Below, piece by piece: positions 1 to 7,626 of a DNA stretch of 42,510 nucleotides (position 1 is its first letter; each line of letters starts with the position of its first letter). Both the position numbers and the translations under genes were made by a program. The notes below the pieces were generated by a model, which saw nothing but the letters and a program-made list of their open reading frames with translations, did no database searches and was not told the origin of the DNA. The stretch comes from JAUNKE01 sp041853585 (GTDB lineage Bacteria; Bacillota; Clostridia; Peptostreptococcales; Filifactoraceae), in contig JBGZSM010000013.1 of assembly GCA_041853585.1 (NCBI GenBank), positions 1 to 42,510 of the forward strand, given 5' to 3'.

Positions 1-91
1 TACCCAATTTCATTTAGTATCAGCATTTTTTCTGTTTCATGAACGGGAATAGTAACTATTTTATGCGCCTAATCGGTTGGATTAAAAAAGG

Positions 92-140
92 GAGCTGCGG
101 CAGAATGAAAAAATCTCATTCTGCAACAGCTCCTTTTTTT
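92..140 (+). terminator. Rho-independent terminator in the left host flank
   Basis: An 18-bp hairpin, GGAGCTGCGGCAGAATGA pairing with TCATTCTGCAACAGCTCC (16 of 18 positions), is followed by seven T. It would end a rightward host gene lying left of the window; no convincing coding sequence remains in bases 1-60. The prophage begins just to the right, possibly inside the T run. Confidence 0.85.
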
Positions 141-159
141 ATGCTTTGGAAATGAATTT

Positions 160-306
160 GAAAAAAGTGTTCTAAAAGTGTTCTAGGATTTTAAGAAAAC
201 CGTTCTAAAAATTTTAATGTATAATAAAAGTGTTGTTTTATCAAAGGTTGTAATGGTGTATGTCTTAGAATGTTATTTTAACGGTAGTGTTCTAGGATTT
301 GAACGG
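160..306. repeat. Left-end motif cluster (candidate transposase-binding sites)
   Basis: The sequence GTGTTCTA occurs in direct repeat at 167-174 and 178-185 and again near 287-294. AAAACCGTTCTAAAA lies at 196-210. ATTTGAACGG, the reverse complement of CCGTTCAAAT, lies at 297-306. In Mu, the ends carry several transposase-binding sites of this spacing. Binding by the 3535-5571 transposase is inferred from position only. Confidence 0.45.
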
Positions 307-310
307 TGTA

Positions 311-857
311 ATTTTTGAAAGATGTTTTATGCAATGGTCGGCAGGGAGCGAACTAATGAATGAGTGGAATTGCTACCTGAATTATATCGCGGATTTTCGA
401 TATTTGGATGGGGGAGTTTGAATGAATTTAGGATCGGGCAAAGGTGGCGGAATTGGGCGAAAAAATGGCTATTATACGGCTTTTGGCGGTGTGGTTGGGC
501 GTGAGTAGGGTGTTTGGATCATGGATTGGATTCTAATAAAAAGTTCTTGAATGCGTGATTTTGGTCGAGTGGCTTTTCGGGCAGTGTGACGGACGGATGA
601 AAAAATGTATGTAAAAATAAGCGTTCAAAAAACATTAAAACCGTTCAAATGTTGTTTTAGCAATGGTTTTATTGAGAAATTGATTTTAAGAGTTGGATGA
701 ATTTGTCAGCGAACTCAACGAACTAAAACGACTTTCTCAACGAACAAGTTCGTTGCTTGATAAAACAATGGGTTAAGCGTGTTTATCGTTTTTTGTATTT
801 GTTTAGTAGAATTGCAAAATCAAGGCAAATCGACTTGTTTTTTGAGTATCTATTTAG
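311..857. other. Gene-poor left-end region with a possible 28-codon ORF
   Basis: No ORF of ordinary length is supported here. A 28-codon glycine-rich frame (421-507, starting MNLGSGKGGGIGRKNG) follows a GGGGGAG-like site and could be a tiny gene or chance. A second motif cluster has GCGTTCAAAA at 621-630, AAAACCGTT at 637-645, CCGTTCAAAT at 641-650 and GTTTTAG at 654-660. A repeat of ACGAAC-like words lies at about 708-757. In Mu the repressor gene begins within about 300 bp of the left end, so this stretch is longer than expected. Confidence 0.35.
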
Positions 858-859
858 TG

Positions 860-910
860 TTTTGAAACAATGTGGATAAGTCGGAAAAAGTTATCCACAT
901 TGTTTCAAAA
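860..910. repeat. Perfect 20-bp-arm palindrome with two DnaA boxes
   Basis: TTTTGAAACAATGTGGATAA (860-879) and its exact reverse complement (891-910) flank an 11-nt spacer. Each arm contains the consensus DnaA box TTATCCACA, in inverted orientation. A third box, TGTGGATAA, lies near the right end at 37125-37133. No T run follows, so it is not a typical terminator. DnaA binding is inferred from the consensus. Confidence 0.75.
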
Positions 911-955
911 AACCGAGCAAAAAAGAGTGTGTTTTTACTCGGTTTTTAAGTTTGT
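905..955 (+). terminator. Hairpin with T run
   Basis: AAAAACCGAG (about 907-916) pairs with CTCGGTTTTT (about 939-948) across a roughly 22-nt loop that can pair further internally. Either strand would give a U-rich tail. It lies directly after the DnaA-box palindrome and may insulate the left end from transcription. Confidence 0.45.
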
Positions 956-1088
956 GTTTACTGTTTTAGAAATTTGAACGGTGATGTTTTAGAGCAATGC
1001 CCAAAAATATAACGGAGACATTCTGAAAAGTGTTGCTTGACAATGAAGCCGATCTACCTCCTGATGAACTTTGAGATAAAAAGGTACA

Positions 1089-1118
1089 ATAAAATGATAT
1101 TAAGTATCGTCATTTTAT
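1089..1118 (-). terminator. Repressor gene terminator
   Basis: ATAAAATGA (1089-1097) and TCATTTTAT (1110-1118) form a 9-bp stem just beyond the stop of the leftward repressor gene. On the minus strand it is followed within a few bases by a T-rich stretch. Its position fits termination of the repressor transcript. Confidence 0.5.
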
Positions 1119-1135
1119 CTAAAAAAATAAGCGTA

Positions 1136-1933
1136 CTAAAATATAACCTTTCCTTCGATTTGATGAATAGTATCCACGCCATCTCCGTAATAATATTCTT
1201 GATCCGGATACTGTTCTTTATCAGGGTTTTCTGATTTTAGTATTACCAGTTTCTTTTTAGGGAAATGGTAAATTCTTTTACAGTTGTATCCGTCGTTTGT
1301 TCGAACGACAACGATGTCGCCATCTTGAAGATTGTTTTTTTCAATAAATCTTGTAAAAATCATGTCGCCGTCTTTGATGAGCGGCTCCATGCTCTGCCCG
1401 GCAATTCGCCAAGCATATTGTGCCGGAAAGTCACTAGGAATCAACTGCGGCTCTTCATCGAACAAATCAGAGAAGCGGTGGAGCGGGGCGCCTGCTGCGA
1501 TTTGTCCGCGATAAGGCACTTGATAATTAAAACTCTGAGAAGTTTCTTCCTTAATATATGATTCAAATGGAATGACTTTTTCTTCAACGAAAGTATCAGG
1601 AATGTCTTTTTGTCTATCTTCTTGTTCCTGTTCCAATAATTTTAACTCAATCATACCTTCTATTTTATGTTTGTTTATAGCTGATAGGTTTTTGAAAGAG
1701 GACAAAAGTTTTTCTTCTTCTTTGGAAAAGCTGTGTCTTTTTATTTCGTATAGTTCGTATAAATCAATTTGAAAGAACTCGCATATAGGTAATAATACAT
1801 CCGAGGATGGATTACGGTTAGCCTCCTTCCAACCATTAACTGTGCTTGTGGATGTTCCTATATATTGAGCTAATTCACTTTGTTTTTTGCCTGTTTTTTT
1901 CAATAATTGATGTACTTTTTCTCCAATTCGCAT
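1136..1933 (-). CDS. Phage repressor, HTH plus LexA-like S24 peptidase domain
   Basis: This 265-aa protein has a Cro/CI-type helix-turn-helix at residues about 5-58 and a charged linker. Its C-terminal LexA/CI-type domain has a candidate Ala147-Gly148 cleavage site (IAAGAP), catalytic Ser181 (GQSMEP) and Lys219 (YNCKRIY). Such repressors hold lysogeny and cleave themselves when activated RecA appears, so induction by DNA damage is expected. It is divergent from the early operon across an operator region at 1953-2003, in the position of the Mu c gene. The Mu c repressor itself is not an S24 protein, so this is a functional replacement. The start at 1933 is preceded on the minus strand by a good AGGAGG site. 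Confidence 0.9.
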   Translation of the reverse strand: MRIGEKVHQLLKKTGKKQSELAQYIGTSTSTVNGWKEANRNPSSDVLLPICEFFQIDLYELYEIKRHSFSKEEEKLLSSFKNLSAINKHKIEGMIELKLLEQEQEDRQKDIPDTFVEEKVIPFESYIKEETSQSFNYQVPYRGQIAAGAPLHRFSDLFDEEPQLIPSDFPAQYAWRIAGQSMEPLIKDGDMIFTRFIEKNNLQDGDIVVVRTNDGYNCKRIYHFPKKKLVILKSENPDKEQYPDQEYYYGDGVDTIHQIEGKVIF

Positions 1934-1952
1934 AAAGCCTCCTGAAAAATAT

Positions 1953-2003
1953 TTCGCAAATAGGTAAAAATGTATTTACAAATTCGCAAATGCGTATTAT
2001 AAT
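1953..2003 (+). promoter_or_regulatory. Early promoter with overlapping repressor operators
   Basis: TTTACA (1975-1980), a 17-bp spacer and TATAAT (1998-2003) form a near-consensus sigma-70/A promoter facing the early operon. The word TTCGCAAAT is repeated at 1953-1961 and 1983-1991. The second copy lies between -35 and -10 and extends into the palindrome CGCAAATGCG. Repression by the 1136-1933 protein (and perhaps the small HTH protein at 2330) is inferred from position. Confidence 0.7.
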
Positions 2004-2090
2004 ATAAGTGACAATACCGATTGTCGTTAGATTATATCACAAAATGGCAATAAAATTACGGTTTTTTATTAAAAAATGGAGGTGAAATAA

Positions 2091-2333
2091 TTGGAAACGA
2101 AGAAAAAAGAGCTCAGTGTTATGGTGAATGTCGAGGACGCTAGATATCTTGTTGCTTGTACTGATGGGATGGGTTCTAGAATATTAACTTATGAAAATGC
2201 AATGAACTTTATGAGGAAGGCAAATTCTTTAGGGTATTTGGCTAGTGTGGATATGCTTGTTCCTGTTGATATGACTTTTTCGACAGAATGTTGCGTATCT
2301 CTCAGAATGCAGGAGGATGGTGAAATAAAATGA
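2091..2333 (+). CDS. Small early protein, unknown
   Basis: This is an 80-aa protein with no recognised family. It starts at TTG with a strong GGAGGTGAAATAA site directly upstream, and is the first gene behind the early promoter. Its 3' end overlaps the next start by 4 bases (ATGA), so the two are translationally coupled. It has no transmembrane segment or cysteine motif. Confidence 0.7.
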   Translation: METKKKELSVMVNVEDARYLVACTDGMGSRILTYENAMNFMRKANSLGYLASVDMLVPVDMTFSTECCVSLRMQEDGEIK

Positions 2334-2527
2334 CGAACAAAAGAAAAAGAGGAAAACCGACAGCGTTTGGTGTAAAGGTAAATACGGAGCTATATAAAAG
2401 AGGGATGACAAAGCGTGAATTGGCACAAGTGGTGGGAATGAATGAAACCTATCTACATGATATTTTGTATGGCAGAAGAAGCGGCACGCGTTACATTGAA
2501 CCGATTAAAAAGGTTTTGGGATTGTAA
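2330..2527 (+). CDS. Small Cro/CI-family HTH protein (Ner-like position)
   Basis: This 65-aa protein is almost entirely one helix-turn-helix: MTKRELAQVVGMNETYLHDI spans the two core helices. In Mu the small Ner protein, encoded first in the early operon, turns down repressor and early transcription. The position here is equivalent, but the sequence looks like a generic XRE-type HTH. It overlaps the upstream gene by 4 bases. The role as a second lytic-switch regulator is inferred. Confidence 0.75.
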   Translation: MTNKRKRGKPTAFGVKVNTELYKRGMTKRELAQVVGMNETYLHDILYGRRSGTRYIEPIKKVLGL

Positions 2528-2537
2528 AGGAGATGCG

Positions 2538-2957
2538 ATGAGCCATAAAAAAGATTCGGACAGTATAATACAAGAGGATGTTGGATTGTATGAAAAAGTG
2601 ACTTCTTTTATACAAAAAACAGTGACTGAAGAATTTCGGGAAGGGAGCATTGAAATGGAAGAAAGGATTAAGTTGGAAGCTTGGCTTGATGAGAATGGAA
2701 AGGACTTAGGCTGTCTTAAAAGAATGTATAAGCAGTATAACGACTCGATCGAGACTCTCAGAAAAATGAATAGTAAGACAAAAGCTGGGTCGATGGAAAG
2801 AACGGCATTGTGGAATGGATGTTTGGCGCTTGAAAAAGAGGTGCAACATCTTGAAAAGGCGATTGAATATGCAGAATCTGAGATTGCAGAAGTGAAGCAA
2901 CGATTGAATAGTATGTGCGGCATAGTGGGATGCGGGATGACTCCCGCAGCGGTGTAA
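2538..2957 (+). CDS. Coiled-coil early protein, unknown
   Basis: This 139-aa protein starts at ATG 2538 with AAAGGAG 8 bases upstream; an in-frame upstream extension lacks a ribosome site and overlaps the HTH gene. The central and C-terminal half (about residues 60-125) is strongly helical, with heptad-like repeats such as ALEKEVQHLEKAIEYAESEI. No family was recognised. It lies in the early operon before the transposase. Confidence 0.65.
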   Translation: MSHKKDSDSIIQEDVGLYEKVTSFIQKTVTEEFREGSIEMEERIKLEAWLDENGKDLGCLKRMYKQYNDSIETLRKMNSKTKAGSMERTALWNGCLALEKEVQHLEKAIEYAESEIAEVKQRLNSMCGIVGCGMTPAAV

Positions 2958-3002
2958 GGTTTTGCAAACAAGTAACAGTGAGAGATATGGGAGGCTTGAC
3001 AG

Positions 3003-3176
3003 ATGAATGTAGCGAAGAAAAAGCTCGGCAAAATGCTTTACCGAACTTTGATTAGATATCTTCTTTGGTGTATTTTATCCGGACAGTTAAGTGATGGGAT
3101 TGCTGCACTTGAAGAATTCGCAAAACTTTGTGGATATAAAGAGGTATCTTCGGCAATAGATGTTCAAAAAAAGTAA
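3003..3176 (+). CDS. Small basic early protein, unknown
   Basis: A 57-codon frame starts MNVAKKKLGKMLYRTLIRYL and ends at TAA 3174-3176, with a GGGAGG site 8 bases before ATG 3003. It is basic at the N-terminus with a short hydrophobic middle. It fills the gap between two supported early genes with normal spacing, which favours a real gene. No family was recognised. Confidence 0.5.
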   Translation: MNVAKKKLGKMLYRTLIRYLLWCILSGQLSDGIAALEEFAKLCGYKEVSSAIDVQKK

Positions 3177-3195
3177 TTTTCAGGAGGTAATAGAT

Positions 3196-3459
3196 ATGGA
3201 TTATTCAGGATTTAAGATTATTGATTATCACGAACGGAAGGCAAGAAAGAAGAAAAGTTGCCGGATGAATGAAAGTGGTCGGCGATGGGTAATCAACTGG
3301 TTGCTTGGCGGGTATGGATTCTTGATGCTGCGCATTGCGGCGAGCGGGAAGCTGTTTGCGTCTATCGTCGGCGGATTGTGTTTGGTCGGGATTGGAATTC
3401 TGTTTGCGGCGAACAATAACTTTTTTGACAAAAAAAGAAAGCCTCAGACCAGGGGGTAA
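3196..3459 (+). CDS. Small membrane protein, unknown
   Basis: This 87-aa protein has a basic N-terminal third (RKARKKKSC) and two closely spaced hydrophobic segments at about residues 32-50 and 53-70, ending in a charged tail. ATG 3196 has an AGGAGG site. A second in-frame start at 3160 overlaps the previous gene and lacks a site. It lies just before the transposase; the function is unknown. Confidence 0.6.
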   Translation: MDYSGFKIIDYHERKARKKKSCRMNESGRRWVINWLLGGYGFLMLRIAASGKLFASIVGGLCLVGIGILFAANNNFFDKKRKPQTRG

Positions 3460-3534
3460 CCAGTCAAAAGGCATTCAAAAAATATCACAAGACTATTCTA
3501 GCATAAAAAAATCAAATTGAATAGAGGAAAATTG

Positions 3535-5571
3535 ATGGAAAGGGGGCAAAGATGGATGCTTACCGTTAAAGAAGTGGCTACATTAAAAGGATGCAGTGAA
3601 AGATATATTCAAAGTGAAATAAAAAAAGGGAATATTCGAGCCGTAGAGTGTGAGAATCCGGCGAACAATCGAAAGGAATATCGAATTGACCCGGCGGATT
3701 TGGATGAAAAATTGAAGGTAAAGTATTATGCCGGACTTGGCATTGAAATATCGGGATGTGCGGGGCAAAATTCGGACGGCAAGAAGTCGAGGGCTCGTAA
3801 GGAGTACAAAGGAGATTATTTGGGCGACTGCACTGAAGAGGAGCGACAGACGATTGCGCTGTGGTGTGATATTTTGGCGCGGTGGCAGGAAGCGCGGGGA
3901 GTGTATGGACTGACAAAAGAGCTGGACGATGAATTTATCACAGCGGAGAAGTTTCGACTGCGAAAAGAAGGGATTCAACTGGATGTATCTCGGCAGATTT
4001 TGTATCGAAAGTATTCGTATTACAAAGAAAAAGATTATGTCAATTTATTGGATGACCGTGGAGCGTGGAACAAAGGTCAAAGTTGTATTTCGGATGAAGT
4101 TTGGCAAGCTTTTTTATGGTTTTATCACGATGATAGACAGCCTTGTTTTACGAAAAGTTATCAGGACACGCTCACTTGGACTGAGAAGTTTTATCCTCAG
4201 TTTGCAGCTAATTTTCCATCGGAAGCATCGTTTCGCAGGCGATATAAAGCGCAGATCCCGAAGGTTATCACTACGCTGATGCGTAAGGGTGAGAAGTCGA
4301 TGACGGATGAATGTTTGCAGTATATCGAGCGGACTTATGATGATTTGTGTGCGAATGATGTTTGGGTAGCGGACAACCACACGCTGGATGTATTGACGAA
4401 ATATGATGATGGAACGGAGCGGACGCATCGTCTCAGCCTGACGGCGTTTATGGATGCGAAATCGGGTGTCATCACCGGTTGGAATTTGACGGATAATCCT
4501 TGTAGTCAGAGTACGATTTTTGCACTTCGGATGGGTATTTTGAAGTTCGGTGTGCCGAAAGAAATCTTGTTTGACAATGGGCGGGAATTTACGGTGAAAG
4601 ATATCGGTGGCAAGGGAAATCGAAGGCGAAAAAGTGATGAGTGGCATGAGGTGCCGCCGACGATTTTGAATCAGCTGGGGATTGTGGCTCGGTGGGCAAA
4701 GGTACAAAATGCACGGGCGAAGCATATTGAACGCTTTTTCTTAAATTTTAAGAATAATATTTCTAAGAATTTCAGCTCGTATATCGGTGGGAATATTTTG
4801 GAGCGTCCAGAGAGTGTCAAAAAACGACTGAAAAATGGTGAAATCACAACGGATTCGGAATTGCGTGCGGTGATGGATGATTTGATTGACTATGAGAATA
4901 TGGCACCGTATGGCGGTGCTGAGAAGCGAAAGTATCGTAATTATTCTAAACTTGAAGTTTGGAATGAGGAAATCGACCAAACAAAGCATCGTATCTGTAA
5001 GGAAGAGGATTTGGAATTCCTACTCATGCGAACGAGTGGTTATCAAAAGGTCAAGCGAAAGGGCGTGTTCATTACGATTGCGGGAGAAAAGATTTGGTAT
5101 TCCGGTCACAATACGGTGTGGCATTTGGATAAGGAAGTGTATGTTCGATATGACCCGACAAATCTTGCGAAGGTACGGGTGTATGACAAGGATGACCGTT
5201 ATTTGGATACTTGGAATGCGGATATCGAATTGGTACTAAGGTTCTTTGATGACAAGGATGCGGTCAAAGATGCAAATGCGAAATTGGCAGCGCAGAAAAA
5301 GATGGTTAAGGATTATGCTAAATCACTTTCGGATGGTCTGCCGGCGCATACGAAGATTGATATTTTAGCTCTGAGTGTGGAGCGGGCGCAAAAAAGGAAA
5401 AAGGAAATGTTTATTAAACAAGGCGCTGTGGTTGAGCCGATTCGTATCGGTAAGGAAGAACCGCAGGATTTGCTGAAAAGGCGTGAGGTGAGAACGGGAA
5501 CGGATAATGTGGTGTCGATTGATATCGCAAGGATGAATCAAAATATCGCTCGAAGAAAGGGGCTTGAATGA
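3535..5571 (+). CDS. MuA-type DDE transposase
   Basis: It catalyses strand nicking and transfer for integration and replicative transposition. The N-terminus carries an excisionase-like/MuA-like helix-turn-helix (VKEVATLKGCSERYIQSEI). The central RNase H-fold domain has D (VADNH), D (LFDNG) and E (KHIERFF). Counted from an upstream TTG at 3517 these are residues 286, 353 and 405; the first two are 67 apart, the same distance as MuA D269-D336. The C-terminal Mu-transposase beta-barrel region follows. ATG 3535 (678 aa) is chosen; ATG 3556 has a better-spaced AAGGGGG site and is a real alternative. The stop overlaps the next start by 4 bases. Confidence 0.95.
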   Translation: MERGQRWMLTVKEVATLKGCSERYIQSEIKKGNIRAVECENPANNRKEYRIDPADLDEKLKVKYYAGLGIEISGCAGQNSDGKKSRARKEYKGDYLGDCTEEERQTIALWCDILARWQEARGVYGLTKELDDEFITAEKFRLRKEGIQLDVSRQILYRKYSYYKEKDYVNLLDDRGAWNKGQSCISDEVWQAFLWFYHDDRQPCFTKSYQDTLTWTEKFYPQFAANFPSEASFRRRYKAQIPKVITTLMRKGEKSMTDECLQYIERTYDDLCANDVWVADNHTLDVLTKYDDGTERTHRLSLTAFMDAKSGVITGWNLTDNPCSQSTIFALRMGILKFGVPKEILFDNGREFTVKDIGGKGNRRRKSDEWHEVPPTILNQLGIVARWAKVQNARAKHIERFFLNFKNNISKNFSSYIGGNILERPESVKKRLKNGEITTDSELRAVMDDLIDYENMAPYGGAEKRKYRNYSKLEVWNEEIDQTKHRICKEEDLEFLLMRTSGYQKVKRKGVFITIAGEKIWYSGHNTVWHLDKEVYVRYDPTNLAKVRVYDKDDRYLDTWNADIELVLRFFDDKDAVKDANAKLAAQKKMVKDYAKSLSDGLPAHTKIDILALSVERAQKRKKEMFIKQGAVVEPIRIGKEEPQDLLKRREVRTGTDNVVSIDIARMNQNIARRKGLE

Positions 5572-5765
5572 AACCGAGAAGATATATTAAAAATGGATTT
5601 TTGGATATTCGTAAGTGTGTGATGTTTAAAGGTGAACGATGTGATGGATTGAAAGAGGTGTATTGTTTGACTGAGGATTATGATTGTCCTTTTTTCAAAA
5701 CGGCTGAAATGTTGAAGTCGCAGCTGGACAAAATCGAAATGCGCAGGATGGGAAGGAGAATGTAG
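5568..5765 (+). CDS. Cys-rich small protein between transposase and ATPase
   Basis: This 65-aa protein has cysteines at C17, C25, C33 and C40, in the run IRKCVMFKGERCDGL and YCLTEDYDCPFF, which may bind zinc. Its start overlaps the transposase stop (ATGA), and its own TAG overlaps the GTG start of the MuB-like gene. The tight coupling suggests it is made in step with the transposition proteins. No family was recognised. Confidence 0.65.
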   Translation: MKPRRYIKNGFLDIRKCVMFKGERCDGLKEVYCLTEDYDCPFFKTAEMLKSQLDKIEMRRMGRRM

Positions 5766-6688
5766 TGAAATATACAGAAAAGCAGCAATGGGCGATTGAA
5801 GAATTTGAAAAGTTGTCTCGTCAAACCGGGTCACAAAACAAAGCGGCAAAGCAAATCGGCATCGGTGCAGGGATTGTATCGGCACTTATCAGCGGACAGT
5901 ATCAGGGGGATGTTGAAAAGCAGTTTAACAAGCTGATTGAGTATTTTGAGTTAAAGCAGGAAGCTAGTTCGAGGACGCTCGTACAGGATATGGAATATGT
6001 ACCGACTTCTATCAGTGAGCAGGTGCAGCGATATATCCGGAATTGCCAAATGCGGGGCGGTCTATTAGCGGTCAGTGGCGATGCGGGAATTGGTAAGACC
6101 AGAGCGATTCGCAAGTTTGCAAAGGAGAATGCGAGTTCGACGATTTGGATTACATCGAATCCTTGTTTGAACACAGTCAAGCCGATTCTTCGGGCGATTT
6201 GTAAGCAACTGGGTATTCAGGCGAAAACGAATGATGATATGTATAGCAGTATTCTTGAAAAGCTTCGAGATGGTCAAGTGATTGTGATTGATGAAGCGCA
6301 GCATTTGTCGATTAAGGTAATTGAAACGCTTCGCGGTTTTTCGGATTATTTTTCGGATAGGGGACAGACTTTGGGCATTTGTTTTGTTGGGAACTCGACG
6401 ACCATCAGTAAGTTCGGCGGGAAACAGGATGCGGTGTTTGAGCAGATTGCCAATCGGACACTTCAGAAGCCGATTTTTACCACGCGGGATGTGCAGTTGT
6501 CGGATATGCAGTTATTGTTTCCTCTGGTGGCGGATTGTGAAATGGAATTGGAATTTTTGCTGGGGATTGCGCAAAGCAAACAGGCGATTCGCGGTGCAAT
6601 GAATTTGTTTAGCAATGCGTGTGATAATGGCGATTATTCGTATCAAGGCTTGGTTGGGATGGCGAAGCATATGAATATGAATTTGTAG
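5765..6688 (+). CDS. MuB-type AAA+ ATPase, target-DNA activator
   Basis: This 307-aa protein starts at GTG with GGAAGGAGA upstream. Residues about 10-60 form an HTH-like N-terminal domain (QNKAAKQIGIGAGIVSALIS), as in MuB. The AAA+ core has Walker A GDAGIGKT (105-112) and Walker B VIVIDEAQ (172-179). In Mu, MuB binds target DNA with ATP, stimulates MuA strand transfer and gives target immunity. Placement directly after the transposase supports the same role. Confidence 0.93.
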   Translation: MKYTEKQQWAIEEFEKLSRQTGSQNKAAKQIGIGAGIVSALISGQYQGDVEKQFNKLIEYFELKQEASSRTLVQDMEYVPTSISEQVQRYIRNCQMRGGLLAVSGDAGIGKTRAIRKFAKENASSTIWITSNPCLNTVKPILRAICKQLGIQAKTNDDMYSSILEKLRDGQVIVIDEAQHLSIKVIETLRGFSDYFSDRGQTLGICFVGNSTTISKFGGKQDAVFEQIANRTLQKPIFTTRDVQLSDMQLLFPLVADCEMELEFLLGIAQSKQAIRGAMNLFSNACDNGDYSYQGLVGMAKHMNMNL

Positions 6689-6698
6689 GGGGTGTAAG

Positions 6699-7379
6699 GT
6701 GATTATTACCAGTAGTCGAAAAAAGCCGGTTGTTCAGGAAGATGATAAAGAGGCGGTCTTATTAAAGGAAGCATTTCCAAATTTTTTTGAAGATGCAAAC
6801 GAAAGGGAGGACAGGATGTGTCAAGGTGAGATTTTGGATTTAGTCGATATCAACATGCTGGATAAAAAGGATGTTGAGGATAAAGTAAAGGCTTGTATCA
6901 ATTTGGTGCAAGCGGGCGAAGATAAGGATGAAGCGATGTTGGAGCTGGTAGAGTGGATTATGAATAATTTCCGCTCGCAGAGGCTGTATGATTATTTGGA
7001 GCATGAAAGCAGTTATTTGATGGCCGGGGATGTTATTATGGATAATCCGGTGTTGGAACTGATTAAGGCTCAGGTGGATTATGCAAAACAAAAGCATGGG
7101 GGACTTTTTAACTCTATGCATGAAGGTTATGCGGTGCTCCTGGAAGAAATGGACGAGTTGATGGAGGCGGTTGAAACGGCAAAGGGAGACATTCAAGAAA
7201 TATGGGATGCCGTAAAGCATGATGATTTCAAAAGGGCGTATGACATCCTTGAAGATTTACAGATTGATTGTCGGCTTGGAATTGATGAAATAAGTCAAGT
7301 GGCGGCGGTGGCACAAAAAATGATTGAAACGATGGATGGAATGAATGGAGCGGAAAATAAGGAGGATAAAAATGATTAA
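6699..7379 (+). CDS. Early protein with a MazG-like C-terminal region
   Basis: This 226-aa acidic protein starts at GTG after GGGGGTGTAAGG. The N-terminal half is unrecognised. The C-terminal half has HEGYAVLLEEMDELMEAV, an EExxE-like metal-binding motif, followed by DEISQVAAVAQKM. That arrangement matches MazG-like nucleotide pyrophosphohydrolase domains in phage proteins. If active it would hydrolyse (d)NTPs or lower the alarmone-inducing pool, but catalytic competence is uncertain. It overlaps the next gene by 8 bases. Confidence 0.6.
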   Translation: MIITSSRKKPVVQEDDKEAVLLKEAFPNFFEDANEREDRMCQGEILDLVDINMLDKKDVEDKVKACINLVQAGEDKDEAMLELVEWIMNNFRSQRLYDYLEHESSYLMAGDVIMDNPVLELIKAQVDYAKQKHGGLFNSMHEGYAVLLEEMDELMEAVETAKGDIQEIWDAVKHDDFKRAYDILEDLQIDCRLGIDEISQVAAVAQKMIETMDGMNGAENKEDKND

Positions 7380-7626
7380 CGAAAAAAAGATTGGGAAAAG
7401 TGGAAGTATTACGATTCCGGCACATTTAAGAAGAGATTGCGGGATTTCGGCGGGTGACCGATATGAGATCGTACCGGAAGGTAATGGGAATATTTGGCTG
7501 ATTCGAACGCAGGGAAGGTGTTTTTTGTGCAGAACAAAAGAAGAATTAATGAAAGTGGATGGTTTGCTCGTTTGTAAGAGTTGTGCCGAGCGGATTGCTG
7601 AGAAGTTAGGAGGTCAGAATGATTAA
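7372..7626 (+). CDS. AbrB/SpoVT-type DNA-binding protein with zinc-ribbon tail
   Basis: This is an 84-aa protein. Residues 1-48 form a swapped-hairpin AbrB-type domain (GKSGSITIPAHLRRDCGI). Residues 49-80 carry two CxxC pairs (CFLC and CKSC), making a zinc ribbon. ATG 7372 has AAGGAGG upstream and overlaps the previous gene. It is likely an early transcription regulator of the phage or host. The combination with a C-terminal zinc ribbon is known from Firmicute phages. Confidence 0.8.
   Translation: MINEKKIGKSGSITIPAHLRRDCGISAGDRYEIVPEGNGNIWLIRTQGRCFLCRTKEELMKVDGLLVCKSCAERIAEKLGGQND

Noticed and set aside
1..60. C-terminal end of a host gene
   Set aside because: Short open stretches exist in several frames, but none is long enough to support a call; only the terminator that follows suggests a rightward gene.
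1037..1065. TTGACA at 1037-1042 as a rightward promoter
   Set aside because: No -10 hexamer lies 16-19 bp downstream; TACAAT at 1085-1090 is too far away.
1265..1561. 98-aa rightward ORF opposite the repressor gene
   Set aside because: It lies entirely antisense to a well-supported repressor, has no ribosome site and no recognisable protein features.
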